This document shows, piece by piece, positions 13,147-24,505 of a stretch of DNA of 64,000 bases. Source of the stretch: Omphiscola glabra (taxonomy: Eukaryota > Mollusca > Gastropoda > Lymnaeidae); assembly GCA_964017045.1 (NCBI GenBank), contig OZ024797.1:18383307-18447306 (forward strand), read 5' to 3'. Position 1 is the stretch's first letter; every line of letters starts with the position of its first letter. Below the pieces are notes generated by a model that saw nothing but the letters and a program-made list of their open reading frames with translations, did not search any database and had not been told where the DNA came from. The position numbers and the translations under genes were made by a program.

Positions 13147-14204
13147 GTCTAAATGACTTTAAATGTTGCTAAGTCTAAAGGAATTTGCTGCCATTGTCTT
13201 ATGTTTTCATTCTTCCGTTTATTTTAACGTTGTGACCTATCCGTGCTGTCTTCAGTTATTGTTATCATTCACGGCAAGGACAATAAGCACTGTTTGGGTT
13301 CAACATTAGAAATAGATGAGTTCTTTCTTGTCTCATTCAAATCGATTATTTAGCTACCCTGCTGCAGGCCTCGTGCAGTCAGTGGAACAAGTTGAACAAG
13401 TACAAAGGTAAACCTGTTGTTTTTTATCGCGATCGGGAAGCCATTGTTTCAGCTTTTGGGAATAATGGCCGGGGACAATGGGTTATGGAAATTGTGTTGT
13501 CCGCATTCAAATTAGGGTGTCTAGGCTAGGGTGGTGTGTGAAGAGGCGAACACGCTTGGTCTCTTTAATTATAGTGTGTTTGTCTTCAATGGAGTTTGTT
13601 TGTCTTCAATGGAGTTTGTTTGTCTTCAATGGAGTTTGTTTGTCTTTAATAAAGTGTGCGTATTCTGAATTGTGTAAATTTGAGGCGCGCGTGTTTGCGC
13701 GGGGTCAGCTCCGCTGTGTAGTGAATGCGAGATATCGATTGGTTATTGGTTTAATTGTAAGAACAATAAATTACTGCACACTCAGAACTGAGTTGTTGTT
13801 GTTATTGCTTTCTTTTTATTATAAATTTACGGTTGCACTATATCAGGAATTATTTTTTTCCCAATGGATGTACTTCGGATAAAGATTGCATCTCAGTAGA
13901 CATAGCGCTGCTTCGCTGTTTTAAAAATCGGCATTATTTGTACCTAGAAGTACAATTATTAAACTTCGCCTTAACAGAGTGGTGAGCCCAGCCCTAGGTT
14001 GGGGTACTACGCTATAAAAAAACTTTTATAATAATAATAATTAACAACAACTGGGGTCCATAAAATATGATCGTGTTAATAGAGGGGGGGGGGGCGTTAT
14101 GTCGAGATATCATGATATTCTGTTCTTAAAGAGTGGAGCTTTTGTTTAGTTAGGAAGACATGTTATTATGTATATTTTACCAACGCCTTTTTAATATTTT
14201 TTGA
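13147..14204. other. No gene seen
   Basis: Apart from the 20-bp repeat at 13,575, only unique sequence with no supported exon. Confidence 0.5.
13575..13655. repeat. 20-bp repeat, 4 copies
   Basis: Unit TTTGTCTTCAATGGAGTTTG. Confidence 0.9.
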
Positions 14205-14430
14205 TGTTGTAATCGTATTAGTTTTAGTGGATTATTTATTGTGGTGTATGAGATTATTTTGATGTCGAAGATTATTGTGGTGTATGAGATTATTGTGGTG
14301 TTGGATACTAATGTGATGTAAGGGATTATTGTGACATATGAGATTATTGTGATGTATGAGATTATTGTGATGTATGAGTATGAGATTCTTTGTGATGTAC
14401 GAGGTTGTTGTGATGCATGAGATTATATCC
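14205..14430. repeat. Degenerate 18-bp repeat
   Basis: Variants of GATTATTGTGATGTATGA in tandem. Confidence 0.85.
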
Positions 14431-14714
14431 CTTTGGTAATTTAGAATTAATATGACATCATGAAAGCGTTACATCTGAATTCGCATTATATCGTGGCTCC
14501 GGGGTATGAAACTTTAGTTTAGCTGCACGTCTTTTGGAATCTGTGCATCGATGATCCCTCTAATTTGATGGATTGAAAATTTCTGGCCAGACTAATCTTT
14601 TCAAACTGTGCTCCACGTTTCAACTGTCTCGGATAAGCAGACATTGGAGGAAAAACAAACAATAAATAACGTTCAGGTCCAGGGAACTTTTTTTGTTTAA
14701 CTAATTGGAATGAT

Positions 14715-15232
14715 TGATGTGAATTATTCGACTTTTGATGTACTGGCTAAGCCCTAGTGTGTCTATATTAATCATGTGAATTATTCGACTTTTGATGTAC
14801 TGGCTAAGCCCTAGTGTGTCTATATTAATCATGTGAATTATTCGACTTTTGATGTACTGGCTAAGCCCTAGTGTGTCTATATTAATCATGTGAATTATTC
14901 GACTTTTGATGTACTGGCTAAGCCCTAGTGTGTCCATATTAATCATGTGAATTATTCGACTTTTGGTGTACTGGCTGAGCCCTAGTGTGTCTATATTAAT
15001 CATGTGAATTATTCGACTTTTGATGTACTGGCTAAGCCCTAGTGTGTCTATATTAATCATGTGAATTATTCGACTTTTGATGTACTGGCTAAGCCTTAGT
15101 GTGTCTATATTAATCATGTGAATTATTCGACTTTTGATGTACTGGCTAAACCCTAGTGTGTCCATATTAATCATGTGAATTATTCGACTTTTGGTGTACT
15201 GGCTGAGCCCTAGTGTGTCTATATTAATCATG
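14715..15232. repeat. 57-bp minisatellite, 9 copies
   Basis: Unit includes CATGTGAATTATTCGACTTT and GTACTGGCTAAGCCCTAGTG. Because 57 is a multiple of 3, the minus strand stays open for 190 codons; this is not evidence of a gene. Variants at two positions alternate in blocks. Confidence 0.97.
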
Positions 15233-15504
15233 GCGTGCACGCAATCGATAACTAGATAATTGGCTTTACACACGATAAAAAAAACTTGGCTAACGGTCTG
15301 CGGTTAAAAATGAAAACAAAACAAGTATTTGTTCAAAACTCTTGTCAACTCAATGACTCATTGAATGTTACATAGCGTTCAATCTTTGCCTTCTTACCAA
15401 CATGGAATTGTGGTTTAAACGCTACTCTCTAATCAACTATTTATTGTAACTCTCTTTGGGGTTGTATTACCGAGCGTCTGCCATGACGCCTCCCATCCAC
15501 TCTT

Positions 15505-15754
15505 TTTCTCTCTCTCTCTCTCTCTCTCTCTGACTGTCTGTCTCTCTCTCTGTCTCTCTCACTCTCTCTGTCTCTCCGCCTCTCTCACTCTCTCCGCCTC
15601 TCTCAATCTCTCTCTCCGTCTCTCTCACTCTCTATTTCTCTGTGTCTCTCTCTCTTTCTCTCTCTCTCACTTTCTCTCTCACTCTCTCTCACTCTCTCTC
15701 TGTCTCTCTCTCTCACTTTCTCTATCTCTTTCTCTCCATCTCTCTCTCTCTTTT

Positions 15755-15788
<34 letters not shown>

Positions 15789-16380
15789 TCTCTCTCTGTC
15801 TCTCTCTCTGTCTCTCTTTCTCTCCGTCTCTCTCTCTCTGTCACTTTCTCTCTCACTCTCTCTCACTCTGTCTCTCTCTGTCTCTCTCACTCTCTCTCAC
15901 TCTGTCTCTCACTCAGTCTCTGTCTCTCTCTCTGTCTCTCTCTCTGTCTCTCTCACTTTCTCTCTGTCTCTCTTTCTCTCCGTCTCTCTCACGCTCTCTC
16001 TTTCTGTGTCTCTTTCTCTCTCACTCTCTCTCTGTCTCTCTCTCTCACTCTCTCTCTCTTTCTGTGTCTCTTTCTCTCTCACTCTCTCTCTCACTCTCTC
16101 TGTCTCTCTCATTTTCTCTGTCTCTCCTTCTCTCACTCTCTCTCTCACTTTCTCTTTCTCTCTTTCTCTCTCACTCTCTCTCACTCTCTCTCACTCTGTC
16201 TCTCTCTGTCTCTCTCTCTTTCTCTCACTCTCTCTCACTCACTCACTCTCTCTCACTCTCTCTTTCTGTGTCTCTTTCTCTCTCACTCTGTCTCTCTCAC
16301 TCTCTCTGTCTCTCTCACTCTCTCTCTCTTTCTGTGTCTCTTTCTCTCTCACTCTCTCTCTGTCTCTCTCACTCTCTCTG

Positions 16381-16411
<31 letters not shown>

Positions 16412-16580
16412 CTCTCTGTCTCTCTTTCTCTCCGTCTCTCTCACTCTCTCTCTCTCTCTCACTTTCTCTCTCTCTCTCTTTCTCTCTCACTCTCTCTCAC
16501 TCTGTCTCTCTCTGTCTCTCTCTCTTTCTCTCACTCTCTCTCACTCACTCTCTCTCACTCTCTCTCTCTTTCTTTCCCTT
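15505..16580. repeat. CT-rich microsatellite (TCTC/TGTC/CACTC)
   Basis: About 1.1 kb of nearly pure pyrimidine on the plus strand. The Ser/Leu-rich open frames are artefacts. Confidence 0.97.
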
Positions 16581-17069
16581 CGCCTTCCCTGTGATGGAGA
16601 AATAGCTCTCCAGTAACATCATTAGACGCTGACAAAACTAATGCCCGGCCTACACTTGGTGTCAGATTTCTCAGTAATGGGTTTGTGTTCCTAAACAGAC
16701 TAGGAAAAAAAAACCGTTCACTAACTACACTCAGATGACATGTTCGATGAAAGCAGCGGTGTATCCAGTCGAGTGGTATCTCAGCAAACCATCGGGTTTC
16801 CTTTTTAATATGCATGGGTGTCTCTAGAAATGGATTAATTTTTGATGTTCTGTTTGTCGTTGTTATTGTCGTTTTGTGTTTTTTTTTCAAATCCCCCTCA
16901 TTAAAAAAACACGTATATTACGTTTGACATAAGGTGTGTTGTGTGTGTGGAGGGGATGGTGCTGTTGACAGTTGTTGTCGTTGAATATTTTGTTGTAACA
17001 GTTGTTCTTATTTTATAATGTTAGGCCCCTTTTTTAGACTTCCACACCGTAACATTCTTTTTTTACCAG

Positions 17070-17152
17070 ATTGTGAGAGCATCTCCTCTATGAACGCAGT
17101 GAGCGTGCTAAAGTAGCGTGGATACAAGCGCTATATGAATATTCAATCAACC
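17070..17152 (+). mobile_element. SINE/LINE tail with GCGCTATATGA
   Basis: GAACGCAGTGAGCGTGCT, GTAGCGTGG, then CAAGCGCTATATGAATATTC. Related to the copy at 7,783. Confidence 0.45.
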
Positions 17153-17482
17153 GTTCTTTTTGCGTGTTATAGCTATTGCTCATCAACGATAATGCTGGTA
17201 GATGGTGCACATTGCAGTATATTGTTCACTGCTTGACCCGCTCACAATTAGTGACGCCATTATATATTAGTTCCGTTGGTTTGCGTCACGTGGTGGGCAT
17301 CTAGCCCCCGTCCGCTTCACTTAATCCTTCTAACAGAAACTTAAGTGAACGCTGTGAAATAGGGGTTGGGTGTTCTTCGCGAGGTCACGGTAATATTATT
17401 GTGGGCACTTCCTCTGTTACCGTTTACCAATAGAATGATATTGATATGTCAGGGAATCAATAGGTCTTCGCAGGTCATCGCT

Positions 17483-18010
17483 GTCTTGTGTTTTCTTTCT
17501 CTTACAAAAGTCATGGCAACATTGGGGTCTCTTTCTCTATCAAACGTCAAGACAATATTGTGTTTTCTTTCTCTTACAAAAGTCATGGCAACATTGGGGT
17601 CTCTTTCTCTATCAAACGTCAAGACAATATTGTGTTTTCTTTCTCTTACAAAAGTCATGGCAACATTGGGGTCTCTTTCTCTATCAAACGTCAAGACAAT
17701 ATTGTGTTTTCTTTCTCTTACAAAAGTCATGGCAACATTGGGGTCTCTTTCTCTATCAAACGTCAAGACAATATTGTGTTTTCTTTCTCTTACAAAAGTC
17801 ATGGCAACATTGGGGTCTCTTTCTCTATCAAACGTCAAGACAATATTGTGTTTTCTTTCTCTTACAAAAGTCATGGCAACATTGGGGTCTCTTTCTCTAT
17901 CAAACGTCAAGACAATATTGTGTTTTCTTTCTCTTACAAAAGTCATGGCAACATTGGGGTCTCTTTCTCTATCAAACGTCAAGACAATATTGTGTTTTCT
18001 TTCTCTTACA
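17483..18010. repeat. 72-bp minisatellite, ~7 copies
   Basis: Near-identical 72-bp units, themselves a diverged 36+36 dimer (CTTACAAAAGTCATGGCAAC; CTATCAAACGTCAAGACAAT). Degenerate derivatives continue to about 18,300. The period is a multiple of 3, so three frames stay open. Confidence 0.97.
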
Positions 18011-18494
18011 AAACTCCTGACAATATTGGGTCTTACAAAAGTTCTGATAATATTGGAGTCTTACAAAAGTCATGGCAATATTGGGGTCTCTTCTCTTACA
18101 AAAGTCATGGCAATATTGGGGTCTCTTCTCTTACAAAATTTCATGGCAAAATTGGGGTCTCTTCTCTTACAAATATCATAATAATATTGAGGTCTCTTTC
18201 ACTTAGAAATATCATGATAATGGTGGCTCTTTCACTTACTCAGGTCATGTCAAGAGAGGGGCTCTTTCTCTTTCAATGCTTATGTCGTGATTGTGGTCTC
18301 TTTTTCTTACACCGCCCATTGGTACAGCTAGATGTTGCCCGAATTTCGATAAGTTTCCGTATCTGTGTTTCAACAGTAATCAATAGCACGCACCAAGTGG
18401 TCCAAGGCGCAGACATGTTGCTCGGTGACATATGGTCCCGTAACTGAAACGTTACATCAAATAAATCAACATGTGATTCCTTCTTTCCCTAAAC

Positions 18495-18684
18495 CGGGCC
18501 TGCACAACTCAAAATGTAAGGCCGTAATACTTAATGAAAAACTTGTGCGGCCCGAAATATATTAGGACAGTAGGAGAGCTATAAGAAAATAATAATAATA
18601 AAGAATATTTCGTTACTTCGCGGGCCGCCAAGGGGGTTCTGGCGGGCCGTATGCACCCCGCGGGCCGTATGTTGTGCAGGCCTG
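18495..18684. mobile_element. hAT-like MITE, GGCCTGCACAAC ends
   Basis: 190 bp with inverted ends sharing GGCCTGCACAAC and GC-rich subterminal GGGCCG motifs. Flanks are CCCTAAAC and CCCTAAAG (7 of 8). Confidence 0.7.
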
Positions 18685-20559
18685 CCCTAAAGGGATACAA
18701 GAAGATCTGTTCCGGCCTAAATGCATGATGATACATTAATGTCCGGAGACTTTGTTTATGAGTGTGATGTGGGACAAAGTCTAGCATGCTTGCACATTTA
18801 AAGAAAAGTGTTTACCAGAATTTTAAAAACATTGTTCTGGAGGAAATCTTTCACTGGATGTTTTGATACGAGTTGCCATCTGTGAGGCGTGAACTTTTGG
18901 TCACTTTATTCCATCTACTACGATGTGAAATAAAGTGTGGGTTGCCACCGCTGCTGGCTGACAGCTTGGCCATTGTCGCAGCTTTGTACGCCCTACATGA
19001 TAAAAATCTTAACGGCATTTTTTTTTAAACCCCAATCAATATCCGGCGATATCCTGGTGTGACACCTATAAAACTGTATTCACATGTAATGTTATTCTGG
19101 TACATTTCATCGTTGCATTCGGAAGTGAGTCAACTCGGTGTTATTCAGTTGGTGTTATTTAATTTAGTTGTTGCTGAGCACTAGTATATTTCAGTGTGAA
19201 TAGTTGTTCCTCGTCTGCTGCGTGAGGCATAGGCGTGTATGAATGGATTGAGGCATAGGGTGGTTTCAATCGGGGACAAGTGTACGCTTTAAATTTTTAA
19301 TGTGCCGAAATGTGCAGGTGAACCCTTCAAACAAAAGCTGTGACATTTTAAATATAATGCTTGGTCAGTAAAAAAAAAATTAATTTAAAAAAAAACAATT
19401 ACCAACACAGCGCATGTTTGGTGCGTACGGTGGTCAGTTGATGAAAACGTCTAACGAAGTGTCCAGTGTACTTAAGACAACTGAGCTGACTGCCCTGAAA
19501 GGCTGCGGTCATGATGTCAAGTTATGTGGCATTATGACGACAGAGAGTATGTACCGTAGCTCGGCCACTATAGTCAAACTGACACGGCTGGTGTCTTATG
19601 GAGGCAATGGAGCTACACAACACGGTAAATCTATATATCCATATATCCATCCACCTGTCTCTCTTTCTAACAATCTATCAATATGGAAACTAGTTTCTCC
19701 CTTTGATCCTACTTCTCTCACTTTTATTTGTTATTAAAATAACTGAAGCTTTTTTTCTCAGATTTTTCTCAGCCTTTTCTCTACGAAGTGGCTATTGGTA
19801 CCCGGGTACCAGAATGGAATTGAGAGGTTGGGATTAAAAACGATTAAACATATTTTATTTGGGTTTGTAAGACCAAATGATGTATCAAATGAAAGATATT
19901 AAATGTAGTATACGTTTGTAAACTTAATTCTTCATTTTAACTAAAATAAACTACTAAAATTGACATCCGAATAGAATAAGGCACCGGTAGGTGAAAGTAG
20001 TACCGGTATCCAATTATTGTTTGGATGTCTCCCCGTCTTTTTGTTGGAGATTATTTGCGCTTGTCGTCACTGGATACTGTTTCATCTTTATTCATATACT
20101 CTCTAAACCTGATTTTAAAAAATGTGTTCAGTTTTAACGTTTCCACATGCATGTATTTTTTCTTGGACTACGTGCCTTGTTTTGTTCCATATAGAAACAC
20201 AAACCAAGCACATTATTATTTGGGAAAATACATTTCAGACCATCGTAATGGGATACACCTCTTCGTGATAACGCGCTCAACTTAATTTGCATTGGGCACA
20301 CAAAAAAACACAGCCTGTCAAAGATTGGGCATTGGTTGGGGGGGGGGGGGGGAATCGATGAGAAATTGATAGTCTCGTGTTGGACTGGACTGTAAGGTTT
20401 CGTGGTCAGAAATCATGGGAACCAATTAACGCCTTTACACCGGTCAGTCATTCGACTACTTACCTATCACTAGACGATACTTAATATCGTAGTACTTCTG
20501 GACTCTAAAACAGGATCTCATGTTAAAGTATATATATATATATATATATAAATGTGTGT
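18685..20559. other. Only the 19,414 exon candidate
   Basis: Noncoding apart from the exon described at 19,414-19,624. A G14 run at about 20,339 and (TA)n at about 20,530. Confidence 0.5.
19414..19624 (+). CDS. Coding-looking exon, unknown identity
   Basis: ATG 19414 opens 70 codons (MFGAYGGQLMKTSNEVSSVL ... NGATQH), ending at donor CACG/gtaaat in phase 1. Codon use is mixed and GC-balanced, unlike the surrounding AT-rich DNA. A possible acceptor (ccaacacag) sits just before it. Phase 1 is what the PRKD exon at 27,915 accepts, so this could be an alternative first coding exon of PRKD. I do not recognise the protein, and it is not the PKD ubiquitin-like fold by eye. Confidence 0.4.
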
Positions 20560-22370
20560 GTGTTGTCGTTGTTCGTCCGTCAAGATCGACTAGGACAATC
20601 TAGTCATCCAGTTGAGGGGGGGGGGGGTGGTCACTGTGAGTTCGTAGGTGGTCTGCTAGTCAGATCCGTGCTCGGAATAGTCTCTGGCACCGCGGGCAGG
20701 GGATAGTTGCTGTAGTTGGTGGCCTAATGTTGCTTTTTTCGGGCTAGCCTGCGTGTCTCAGCTGTGGCTCTCCTACTGGCTTCATGAGATTGAGCCCCCT
20801 TATTAACAGCTGATCTCCACCTGGCTGTGACCTGTGCTTTCTGCACCAATTCAATGGGGTTGATGCTCAAGGCCTTTGGTACCGCTTTCAGTGTGTCCTT
20901 GTATTGCTTTGGTGCCGCTTTCAGTGTGTCCTTGTAACGCTTTGGTGCCGCTTTCAGTGTGTCCTTGTATTGCTTTGGTGCCGCTTTCAGTGTGTCCTTG
21001 TAACGATTTGGTGCCGCTTTCATCCTTGTATCGCTTTGGTGCAGCTTTCAGTGTGTCCTTGTGACGCTTTGGTGCCGCTTTCAGTGTGTCCTTGTATCGC
21101 TTTGGTGCCGCTTTCAGTGTGTCCTTATATCGCTTTGGTGCCGCTTTCAGTGTGTCCTAGTAACGCTTTGGTGCCGCTTTCAATGTGTCCTTGTATCGCT
21201 TTGGTGCCGCTTTCAGTGTGTCCTTGTAACAATTTGGTGCCGCTTTCAGTGTGTCCTTGTAACGATTTCTTTGACTTCCTTGGGGGCGCTTGCCTATCGT
21301 GAGTTCTCCGAAGAATAGTTGTTTCGGGAGCCGCTTGTCTTCCATACGGGCTACGTGTTCCGCCCAACGGAGTTGAGACTGCATCAGGGTGTTGAAAATG
21401 CTAGGTAGGTTCGCTCTAGTGGGGACCTCCGTGTCAGGCATTTTGTCTTGCCACCTGATGCCGAGTTTCCTGGGGCAAGTTGTGTGAAGGTGGTTTAGTT
21501 TATTGGGGTGACGCTGGTAGACTGTCAACGTTTCACATCCGTAGAGCAATGTCGAGAGGACTGTTGCGCTATAGACCTTGATCTTCGTTTCTCGATTGAT
21601 ACCTCACCTCTCCCCCACAGTGCTTCGGAGTCTGCCAAATATTGCACTAACTTTTGCGAGTCTGGCAATCATTTCGTCAACCATGACGACAGATCTGGAG
21701 AGAGTGCTGCCCAAGTAAGTAAATTTATCCACCGCGTTTAGACGCTGTCCGCTGATGATGATGCTGGGTTCAGCGTAGGGCCTACTGGGAGCTGTCTGAC
21801 ACATCAGTCTTCTTTGTGTTGATTTTGATGCCAAAGTTGTAACAGGCCTCAGAGAAGATTTCAACGCTGTGTTCCATGGCGGCTTCAGAGGCAGCATTGA
21901 GGGCACAATGGTCCTCAAACAGAAGCTCGTTGATGGTGTTATGTTTCACCTTGGTTTTAACTTGAAGCCTCCTAAGGTTGAAGCCGGATCAATCGGTGCG
22001 GAAACGGATTGGCAAGCCCATGGTGGATACCTTGAATGCATCAGACAGCATTGCAGAATACATAATACTGAAGAGTGTGGGATCCAGGACACGTCCCTGC
22101 TTCACACCGTTTGTGACAGGAAATGCTTGAGATAACTGACCGTTGTCCTGCACACGGGCCATCATGCAGCTGATGGATGATGTTGGTGAACTTGTCTGGG
22201 CATCCGTACTTCTTCATGATTTTCCACAGGCCACCTCTATTGACCCTTTCAAAAGCCTTATTTAGGTCGATAAATGGGGAATATAGGTCCGTATTCTGCT
22301 CCTGACATTTCATCAGCTTTCGCACTCAGCCATGAGTCTTGCTTCTGGCGCAGTTGCAACTGGATAAATA
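20560..22370 (-). mobile_element. Decayed LINE (non-LTR retrotransposon)
   Basis: Minus-strand frames give an RT fragment (LNKAFERVNRGGLWKIMKKY), a later RT block (AEPSIIISGQRLNAVDKFTY), the post-RT region (LLYGCETLTVYQRH; SQLRWAEHVARMEDKRLPKQ) and a C-terminal CPRCQRLFRARI...HLRTH zinc finger near 20,640-20,690. The RT active-site FADD reads FEDH (about 21,930), and frameshifts and stops break the frame. At the 5' side a linker fragment (KQDSWLSAKADE) runs straight into RT, indicating an internal deletion. Family unassigned; Jockey- or RTE-like. Confidence 0.8.
20868..21275 (-). repeat. 33-bp minisatellite inside the LINE
   Basis: About 11-12 copies of a 33-bp unit encoding YKDTLKAAPKR on the minus strand. 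It amplifies the conserved RYKDTLK segment of the LINE C-terminal region in frame. Confidence 0.9.
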
Positions 22371-23124
22371 TGTACATATATATAGATATATATTATAACA
22401 TAGCAAGGACATTTTTTTCTTAATGATAACCCGCCTTTTGAACTTGTCTAGATAGCTTACCTTCCCTTTATGCATGTGAAACGTAACGAAGTAAAAACTT
22501 ATACCATTGTTATAGCATAGTTGTTAGCATAATTGTTTTAAAGTGTGATCATATAAGACCAATATCCAAAACATGGTGGCATTCTATTACGATGTAATAG
22601 TTTGGGCCTGTGGTAGTCTCTTGCAAAACTCAAGGAATTAAAACACTACATATTGAGAGTTAAGCGCCCGTGCTGTACACATTGCATGCATCAATTATCC
22701 ACTCGTGCATACACATAACAACTTTAAGCAAGTTTGTCTCATCATCATGCATTATGATTGAGGACGTAATTATTATCTAGTATAGATTCGCCCATAGGTC
22801 GGTCCGTGCAGATCCGCCACGTTGTCATGACTACAGACTTGTTTCATCTCCTGTACTTGGTGCGTGAGCCTTGCATGAGACAATGGTTTATCTGAGTGAT
22901 TCCGCGACATTGTTTTGCAGCGACTAGATTCCCGAACACATTATGTGGTGGCATATTGCCCAGGTCATTTACCCTGATTTGGGGGAGGTCGTGGTGACAT
23001 AAACAAGCTAGAGCTTTAAAAAAAATATTCGAAATTATAGTTGGCGGGGTTAAAAAATTTAGTTAAGTGGTTATCTGTGGTATTCTTCGTGGTAAAAATG
23101 TTACTCAGATTTATTTGCCAACAT
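22371..23124. other. No gene seen
   Basis: AT-rich unique sequence. Confidence 0.5.
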
Positions 23125-23645
23125 TCACACATCTCTCATCACCCACAACATCTATTCACACATCTCTCATCACCCACAACATCCATCCACACATCTCTCA
23201 TCACCCACAACATCTATTCACACATCTCTCATCACCCACAACATCCACACATCTCTCATCACCCACAACATCTATTCACACATCTCTCATCACCCACAAC
23301 ATCCACACATCTCTCATCACCCACAACATCCATCCACACATCTCTCATCACCCACAACATCTATTCACACATCTCTCATCACCCACAACATCTATTCACA
23401 CATCTCTCATCACCCACAACATCCATCCACACATCTCTCATCACCCACAACATCCATCCACACATCTCTCATCACCCACAACATCCATCCACACATCTCT
23501 CATCACCCACAACATCCATTCACACATCTCTCATTACCCACAACATCCATCCACACATCTCTCATCACCCACAACATCCATTCACACATCTCTCAGCACC
23601 CACAACATCCATTCACACATCTCTCATCACCCACAGCATCCACCT
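23125..23645. repeat. 26-30 bp minisatellite
   Basis: About 18 copies of CACATCTCTCATCACCCACA followed by ACATC and a variable CATC/TATT. Confidence 0.96.
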
Positions 23646-24285
23646 ACCACTGCTGCCTTAACAAACTACTCACCACTTCTCCCCCCCCCCCAGACAGAGT
23701 GGTCATCTGGGTCATTTTACCTTTGTTTCACAATCATGGGGGCTTAAATAGTGCACATTACCATTAAGGATCAGAACATTTTAAATTTCTCGATAAACAA
23801 ATTACACTAAAAAATATTATTTTTACAACATGGTTTATTGAATATTTACTATTTTTATTTCTAAAGTTTTGAAAAGGTCAACTTCATCATTTTTGAACTT
23901 CATTAGAAGTAATGGATAAAAATAATGGGTTCATTCTTATTTTTCTATTTTACCAAATTTGAGCCTAGCAAAAAGTGGTAAATTTTCCCCTTCTTTACCT
24001 AGACAAATATGTTGTCCTCCGCAGCAGTCAGATTATGACGTGAATAACAACTTGGGAGAAGCTATATGGGATTAGGGTGAGGCATTGGGGTGGGGGTGAT
24101 ATTTAAAGTTGAATGCCGTGGAACTCTGACAGGCCCTGCTCACAATTATTGACCATACCTACGTGCCTATTAGATCTGAGTTTCCCAAACTTTTAAATTT
24201 GGTGGACCTGTGGACAAGCTTCGGAACTGCACCAGTGACCTGGGACATATTTGTATATTCTTTTAATTTTATAAATATTCATGTT

Positions 24286-24505
24286 GTTCTTACCCATTAC
24301 CTCCAACTGCCGACTTACCCATTACCTCCAACTGCCGACTTACCCACTACCTCCAACTGCCGACTTGCCCATTACCTCCAACTGCCGACTTGCCCATTAC
24401 CTCCAACTGCCGACTTACCCATTACCTCCAACTGCCGACTTACCCATTACCTCCAACTGCCGACTTACCCATTACCTCCAACTGCCGACTTACCCATTAC
24501 CTCTA
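24286..24505. repeat. 25-bp minisatellite, ~8 copies
   Basis: Unit TTACCCATTACCTCCAACTG plus CCGAC. Confidence 0.96.

Noticed and set aside
13365..13408. Possible small exon CTGCAG/GCCTCG...AAAG/gtaaac
   Set aside because: Splice-like ends but too short, and no partner exon can be chosen.
14701..15273. 190-codon open frame on the minus strand
   Set aside because: It consists only of the 57-bp minisatellite; the period is a multiple of 3, so stops are absent by construction.
15603..16616. Long Ser/Leu- and Arg/Glu-rich frames on both strands
   Set aside because: Translations of a CT-rich microsatellite in several frames, with no start context or domain.
17366..18447. Overlapping open frames of 177-319 codons
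   Set aside because: Three frames stay open through the 72-bp repeat, the signature of a period divisible by 3, not of a gene.
23041..23747. CRISPR-like regular repeats or His/Thr/Ser-rich protein
   Set aside because: Units are contiguous 26-30 bp without unique spacers; a eukaryotic minisatellite.
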